DNA of 64,000 bases, taken from assembly GCF_020921035.1 (NCBI RefSeq), contig NC_063156.1, forward strand, positions 5,270,001 to 5,334,000, read 5' to 3'. This document shows positions 58,184 through 64,000 of this stretch, piece by piece. The stretch comes from Rhodamnia argentea. Its lineage: Eukaryota > Streptophyta > Magnoliopsida > Myrtales > Myrtaceae. The notes beneath the pieces are model-generated. The model searched no databases. It saw only the letters and a list, made by a program, of their open reading frames with translations, and was not told the DNA's origin. Numbering within the stretch: the stretch's first letter is position 1; each line of letters starts with the position of its first letter. Both the position numbers and the translations under genes were made by a program.

Positions 58184-60718
58184 ATGGCCCTCGATCACGA
58201 GAGAGGAGAGGGTGACCACAAGAAGCTGTGGTCGCACCTAAAGATGCCGTTTTGGCAGTCGCCGTCTCCCGCGACTTCGTCGTCGGCTCCCGCGCCGTCG
58301 TTTCAGCAAAACCAGAGTGTCCACCTCGATCACCAGCTCAGTGATCATCACTCTACGAACGCGGTGGCTGCAATGGCGAAGTCTCTACTTCCCGCGAGGC
58401 GAAGACTCCGTCTTGATCCTCCAAACAAGCTCTTTTTCGCATGTAATTCTCTCTCTTTCTATTGTTGCCTTGGAAATATCTCTGTTTCATCTGATTTTGC
58501 TTTCGCTGGTTCTGCTGGTGCTGTACCAGTCAAATCAGTACGTGGAAATGATGCCGTGTTCAATTTTTGTTTCAGCTATGACGTGATTCTTCATCTCTGA
58601 GAAAGATCTTTGGCTCGAATTGTTTGCTCCTAATGTTTCCTCGAATTTCCTTTTTGTTTTGTCAAATGGGCGTTGTTCATTTTCGTGCTACAGGTTAGAT
58701 TGCTTCTTTGCTTGATAGGCTTTGAGACCTCGAGCACTCTCTCTGTCTCTCTCGGAGCTGGACGTGTTCCCTGATTCTAATACATTGTCAGTATTTGAAG
58801 TTTTAGGGAACAATTGGTTGGTGTCCCCGTCACTCTTAGCTGATACTTCCGAATAATTGTATTATCTAATCTTGTTCGGGGAAAAGGGACTACTTATTAA
58901 AGTTTACGTTTGTTATATTACATGATGTGGCATTGGTTTGGGGATGCTTTTGTTCTCAAATAATGTTCTTTCCTTTGTTTTTCTGTTCTTCATCAGGGTA
59001 TGTTCTTCTTGAGTCCTTTTGAGCTGCTCTGTCTTCAAAATAGTTGGTGCTTAAGTTCCCAAGTTTGTGGTCTCTGAATTGGAAATAGTTTAGCCTTTTC
59101 GAGTCCAAAGGCTTTGCTTGCTGAACATGTCTTTGGCAACGTGGCCTGAAGTTGCCTCTTACTTTAATTTAATCACAAGTTGGTTAGATGTTTCTATTAA
59201 TTCTTTGTTTATTTTCAACTTGAAGATGAACCTGGCAAGCAGGTTAGGAGTGCCATTGAGATCAAGAACGTGTCCAAGACTCATGTAGCATTCAAGGTAA
59301 GAAGGTGACCTTTGCGTACTGGGAAATGAGAAGAAATGTGTGAGAGCATCATTGGAGAAAGTTGAAAGCTTCTGTCATTTACTTGCTGAATCTTTTAGCT
59401 TGATGAGAGTCCGGCTTTCTAAATTTGACTTGCATAAGCAGGGCTTGTTCGTCTTTGCGAACGTCGTGTGGGCCTTCGATGTTGCATTGTTTGGTATTTG
59501 AAGCTTGAACATGTAATTGACAAGTTCTCGACTCTTTCTTTTATCTCTTCAGTTCCAAACAACTGCCCCCAAGAGTTGCTACATGCGGCCTCCAGGGAGC
59601 GTGCTCGCTCCTGGAGAGAATCTCATTGCGACAGGTAAACTTAACTACTGTCTCTTACCCCATCAGCGACATGCAACAAAAGCATACGTTCATTGTATTC
59701 ATACTTTGATCAGCATGTCCATAACGCTTTATGCACATACCGTAACGGAAGTTGTTCAGTTCTTGTTTCAAACTATTGACTGATGCAGTGTTCAAATTCG
59801 TGGAGCCCCCCGAGAACGACGACAAACCAGTTACCCTGAAGAGTATCGTTAAGTTCAAAATCATGAGTTTAAAAGTCAATGGGCAAATGGATTATGTCCC
59901 TGAACTGGTACGCATTTCAGGCCTTCATTGACTTTTGTGTTCATTCAAGTGCAGCTAGAACTGAATAGAGACTTGATGGATGTAATGTGTTGATCTTTGT
60001 GATAAGCATGTTTCATTTTCTGCCCAGTCCACGTCAGGTTGGCCCAACGTTTTATTTTGTGAGGCATCCTAATTGGATGGCATGTGCTAAATGAAAACCA
60101 ACATGAATGGTTGAGAAAAAAACACTTGTCTGAATTTGATGTACTCCTGAAAAATTAAACCATTTTGGTTGTTGAACTTGTTCTCCTGTCACAATTTTAT
60201 GCAGTTTGAGGAACAGAGGGACCAAGTGACTGTTGAGAAAATTCTGCGGGTGGTTTTCCTCGATCCAGAGCAACCGAGTCATGTAAGGATCTTCAACTCT
60301 ACCTCGACATTCATCTTCCTTACTTGTTTGGCTAGTCATCAGCATAGTATTATAACAAATGCACGATAACATAGGATGTGTTTTCACTAATTATTTGTCG
60401 GTAATGTGGCTTCTCTTCCTTGTAAAGTTGCTGGAAAAACTAAGGCGGCAACTGGCTGAGGCCGATGCTACCCTCGAGTCACGCAAGAAACCTCTAGAAG
60501 AGCCTGGTGTGGGCCCTGTCAAGGAAGGACTCGTCATAGATGAATGGGTGAGTTCATTGCTACTTTATATACTGATCCGATCCTATAGCCAGGTTCGGTA
60601 TACGTTGGTCCTGCACATATTCTCAACACTCACCCGATAACCCGTTTCGACTCTGCAGAAAGAAAGAAGAGAAAGGTACCTAGCACAGCAGCACGTTGAA
60701 GGCGTCGATTTGGTTTAG
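58184..60718 (+). CDS. Vesicle-associated protein with MSP domain, plant VAP4/PVA4 type
   Basis: Coding exons: 58184-58442, 59226-59296, 59553-59634, 59789-59907, 60205-60282, 60428-60547, 60659-60718. All are GT..AG and phases agree. The product is 262 residues. A Ser/Pro- and Gln-rich N-terminus (about 1-70) precedes the MSP domain (about 73-205): RLRLDPPNKLFF, IKNVSKTHVAFKFQTTAPKSCYMRPPG, VFKFVEPPEND. The TTAPK..YMRPP stretch corresponds to the FFAT-peptide-binding face of VAPs. The C-terminal part (LLEKLRRQLAEAD) is likely a short coiled coil. There is no obvious C-terminal membrane anchor, unlike VAP27. VAPs tether membranes at ER contact sites. The ending RRERYLAQQHVEGVDLV resembles plant VAP4 proteins. 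Confidence 0.93.
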
Positions 60719-61424
60719 ACGAGTTCATTCTAAGCTCGCGACTTCTTCACGAGGAGATCAAAGCACCAACGTGCCGTCACACAGGTCTCTTCACGCATCG
60801 TGAAGCTAATGAGAAGCGACCGATGGCAGTATCTCGTTAAAGGGCCACGACTCTCGGCAGTGAGTTAAGTTCAAACTTTGTAGTGAGATTAGATGGAGCA
60901 GGTTTTGCTGTTGAACTCAGTGCGTTGCAGGCACCAACGTTTCCCTTTGGTCGTGCTTGAGTTTTGGTGGCGGATTCTAATGTAAGTTGTGACGCAAAAA
61001 CCAACTGTGTTAACGGATTAAACTACTAGACTGCATTTGGAGTTTGGCAGGCCATTCCTAGATGGGCCAGAAGTTTTAAGCGAATGATTTGCGGATAAAT
61101 TCGGTGGATAAATAGAAAGATGAAAGAATGATTGTTATAAAGCCAAAAGAAATTAGTATAGTTAAAACAAGTTCTCGATTACTCAGTGGAAACAAAAAAA
61201 TGAAGAATTATTGTTGTACCAATTAATGTTGCGCATTTAGTTTGACATTTATATGATGGATCACGTTAAATCCACCCTTATTTTTGGCTACATACATACA
61301 CACCCTAAGAAATGAAAATACCCGAACTTTAATCCGAGGTGGTGAGTGCCGGGTGCGATAGCCTCCATCCTTGAGCATCGGTTGGTGCGAGCAGAGAAAG
61401 ATAGAACGAGATAGAATGGGAGAA
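60719..61424. other. 3' region of the VAP gene and intergenic DNA
   Basis: The first 300 bases are likely 3'UTR. No other gene is visible. Confidence 0.5.
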
Positions 61425-61680
61425 AATTTATCAAAAAGGTTATAAATCTATTGTTGTCGGTCTAAATACAAAGAAAGAAAAAGAAAAAGAAAAGTAGAAA
61501 GAAATAATTTAAAAAATTCAAAAAAATTAAAACATTAGCAAAATTTGTCATGTCAACATCGGTTGGCCAAATGGACTGAATTGGCACTATTAAAAAAGGT
61601 TTATGATGGAATTGACAAAAAAAAAGTTATAATTGCAATAGGTTTATGAATTTTTTGGTAATTCTTTCGATAGAACAACC
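61425..61680. mobile_element. Short MULE-type element, about 255 bp
   Basis: The left end is gagaaaatttatcaaaaaggtt and the right end is ttatgaattttttggtaattctt. They form an inverted pair of the same family as 2366-3253 but with the core deleted. Confidence 0.55.
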
Positions 61681-61804
61681 ATGCTCTAGTTCCTGTGGAT
61701 GGCCAGAGTATTTTTGTAATTTTCAACTTTTTAAGATGGGTATGGAATCAAAGTTGGGACGAATTTAGCGCCATCCCCACATGACCCTTTTTTTATTTAC
61801 GAAA

Positions 61805-62095
61805 AAGTGACATAAATAGCCTATGAACTTTTAATTTGTTCAATATATATATGAAAATGTTCAACGTTGCCCTTGGACTTAAATTAATATAAGGACGATA
61901 TTGAACATTTTCTGTAGTTCAAGAACTACATTGTACATGTCCCAAAAGTCCAAGAATCGCATTGAACAAATTAAAAGCTGAATAATCGCATTGCATATTG
62001 AGCTAAATTTAATGGACCATATTGAATAAATAAAAAATTGACGAATCATATTACGCAATGAGCCAACTTTCGGGGATTATTCGCGTCGTTATCCC
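61805..62095. mobile_element. TIR element (MITE), about 290 bp
   Basis: The left end agtgacataaatagcctatgaact and the right end ggattattcgcgtcgttat are imperfect inverted repeats. The interior has the caatgttc/gaacatt themes shared with 13173-13567. Confidence 0.5.
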
Positions 62096-64000
62096 TTTAT
62101 TTATTTTATGTTTTGATGGCGAGATTATTTGAACGACTTGATGGAGTCCACCATCCACCAAAAACATCAACTTTTGTGGGGGAATCAAGGGCAGATCTTA
62201 TCCTCTAGAAAGATGCTAATGACAAACATTGGCAAATTGGCATTGAGCATAGTGGATGAAAAAAGACAAATGATTAGTCCATTTAGGCAGGCGATAGCTA
62301 GCTAAGTCCCCACGATAAGGATAGGCAAGATTTACTCTTTTTAATTAGATTTTATCAGCTTAAAATATGGGGGGCGGATGGAATCATATCTACTTTCATA
62401 ACGCTTTAATCAAACCCAAGTGCCCTTTGTCCATTAAATAATTAGGTTAGTCCCACTTGGAGACAAATGATATTAAAAGCACTTTTGTCGATTTGGCAAC
62501 TAATCTCGATTTCAATCCGCTCTATAAGTGTGTGAATTCCCGTCGCTTTCTTTCAACGTGTCTTAATCTTATCCGTTGCTTTGCATTAGGGGAAATTTTG
62601 CCGTTCGCTCCCAAATTTTTAGGATCGTTGCAACATTGCCCCCTTAACGTCTCAATCTCGGCAAAGAGCCCCCTGATGTTTTCAAGCTCACATCAATGTC
62701 GACTCCGGCCACATCGCCACCCGAAAACCCAATCAAATGATGTGACGCGATCGTTGCTCGCGAAACCCTAAGGGTGAAATCGTAATTTTACGGTGAGAAA
62801 TATATTTTGCCATAACAAATTAACCGGTTATGTTCCTTAATTTTTCCAACATTGTAGTGTAATTAAAAATAGATCATTCGCATTCTTCAGCTCGCTTTTA
62901 TATTTTACTTCATGAACAAACACATTCCAAATACAAATTTCCTTATATTATACTAAACAACCGCTTTTGCATCTATGTTGTATGTGCTCAAGAAACTTAA
63001 ACATTTCAGAGCTCTTTTTCTGTCACATACTCGCACTAAGCATTGGCAAAGTACGATATAACTAATAATTCAAAAGTACATACATAGCTATGTAACCACA
63101 AAGGGCGGGCTAAATAACTAATTCTGCGATTATAATCGCAACCCGCTCAACCAGCGTCTTGCAACACCATGTGCAACACAAACATGGTGAATTTGGGATC
63201 ATGGGTCAAGAACAAGATTAGGCTCCCTCATCTCGAATTTAAAACAAAGTGAGGTGGGCGAATTTTAATCCTAGCGATCCCCCCCCCAAATTTATTTCTC
63301 TCTCTCTTTTTGGGTCAATCTTAACGCTTGTGGATTGTATTAAGTCCTTAATTACATCCTCTCCCTCGATAAGATGAGCATAGTTATCAATCCAATCATC
63401 CAAATAAATGTCAAATTAGCGAAAAAAATCAACCTTTTGTTAATGTTTTATTATTTTATTAAGATTTCCGTCATTTTTCGTTAGCTAAAAAACAATGTGG
63501 GGAATCAATCATGCAGCTCGCAGAAAAAAGAAGTCGGAGTTGGACAGTATGCGCCACGTCGGCGAAGACCCACGTGATGGGCCCGTGCGAAGTGGCGTGG
63601 CGTAGGCGAGGGAATGGAACCCCCTCCCTCACCCTCCCACGTGTACCTTGCGAGAGGCGGGTCCCGCTATGCTATGGCATGGGCATCGACAGAGGGACAA
63701 AACTGGAAATACATAGATTTATGGGGGCGGGTGGGCCCACGCGCTTTGTCGTGGAGGGTGGAGGAGTCGTGCCATGTCCTTTCGGATAACCCACCACCTG
63801 TCCCCCTCCGTCTTGCGCCCTCTTTCTCTTTCATGTAACATATAATCTCAAACCGCACGAGATAATACGCGACAAAGTGCCGATATTTTACCTTCTTCTT
63901 ACGTTTCGTTTATTTGGCGAAAAATAAACCATTTAAAACAATAAAATAATGCTCAGCCGATAATAAAAATATGATTAACTATTTTAAGACATATAAACAA
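62096..64000. other. Intergenic DNA without recognisable genes
   Basis: A GC-richer patch at 62580-62790 and another at 63540-63820 contain open frames, but none shows a known domain or codon-like structure. A C-run and (CT)n stretch lie near 63270-63310. The remainder is AT-rich. Confidence 0.5.

Noticed and set aside
1-64000. CRISPR array, tRNA or rRNA genes
   Set aside because: No regularly spaced identical repeats were seen, and no cloverleaf with A and B boxes or rRNA-like conserved stretch was recognised. A computational scan would be needed for a firm negative.

Overview
This is plant nuclear DNA, almost certainly from a woody dicot. Genes are intron-split with GT..AG junctions. Intergenic DNA is AT-rich and packed with terminal-inverted-repeat (TIR) elements and LTR debris. 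A large tandem gene array and a small wound-response cluster suggest a lineage with heavy tandem duplication, such as Myrtaceae/Eucalyptus. That placement is an impression from gene content and repeat style, not a demonstration.

Left part (about 1-37,700): a minus-strand tandem array of eight BAHD acyltransferase copies of the anthocyanin/phenolic-glucoside acyltransferase clade (HXXXD, YFGNC and DFGWG motifs). Each complete copy has two exons split at the conserved BAHD Q-intron position. Two copies are intact (21338-22965 and 32390-35193). Two carry a single-base frameshift (7460-9977 and 16092-17649). Four are clear pseudogenes (18825-19796, 26638-27605, 30713-31245, 35730-37698). Further exon-1 relics lie near 3.4, 12.1, 13.7 and 24.6 kb. 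Repeated 5' and 3' flanks show that the array grew by unequal exchange. Transposons then broke it up: a Mutator-like element with a 9-bp target duplication, a hAT-like element with an 8-bp duplication, a 2.6-kb solo LTR, and a foldback element.

Middle (about 40,050-45,300): a complete 12-coding-exon diacylglycerol kinase gene of the plant DGK5 type, on the plus strand, with a probable 5'UTR intron.

Right part (about 45,600-56,800): a cluster of five small intronless genes of the wound-responsive DUF3774/WIP family. One is on the minus strand, head-to-head with the first of four on the plus strand. Two of the four lie in a recent tandem duplication of about 4.2-4.3 kb. Next comes a seven-exon VAP/MSP-domain gene (58184-60718). 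The final 3.3 kb shows repeats and no recognisable gene.

Functional reading: DGK5 (phosphatidic-acid signalling) sits beside a wound-responsive peptide cluster, and the BAHD array would decorate phenolic or anthocyanin glycosides. I see no operon-like system, CRISPR array, tRNA or rRNA. I found no wholly new system. The most unusual points are the GC-rich core shared by otherwise different TIR elements, the shared splice-acceptor loss in two BAHD copies, and the dated insertion sites.
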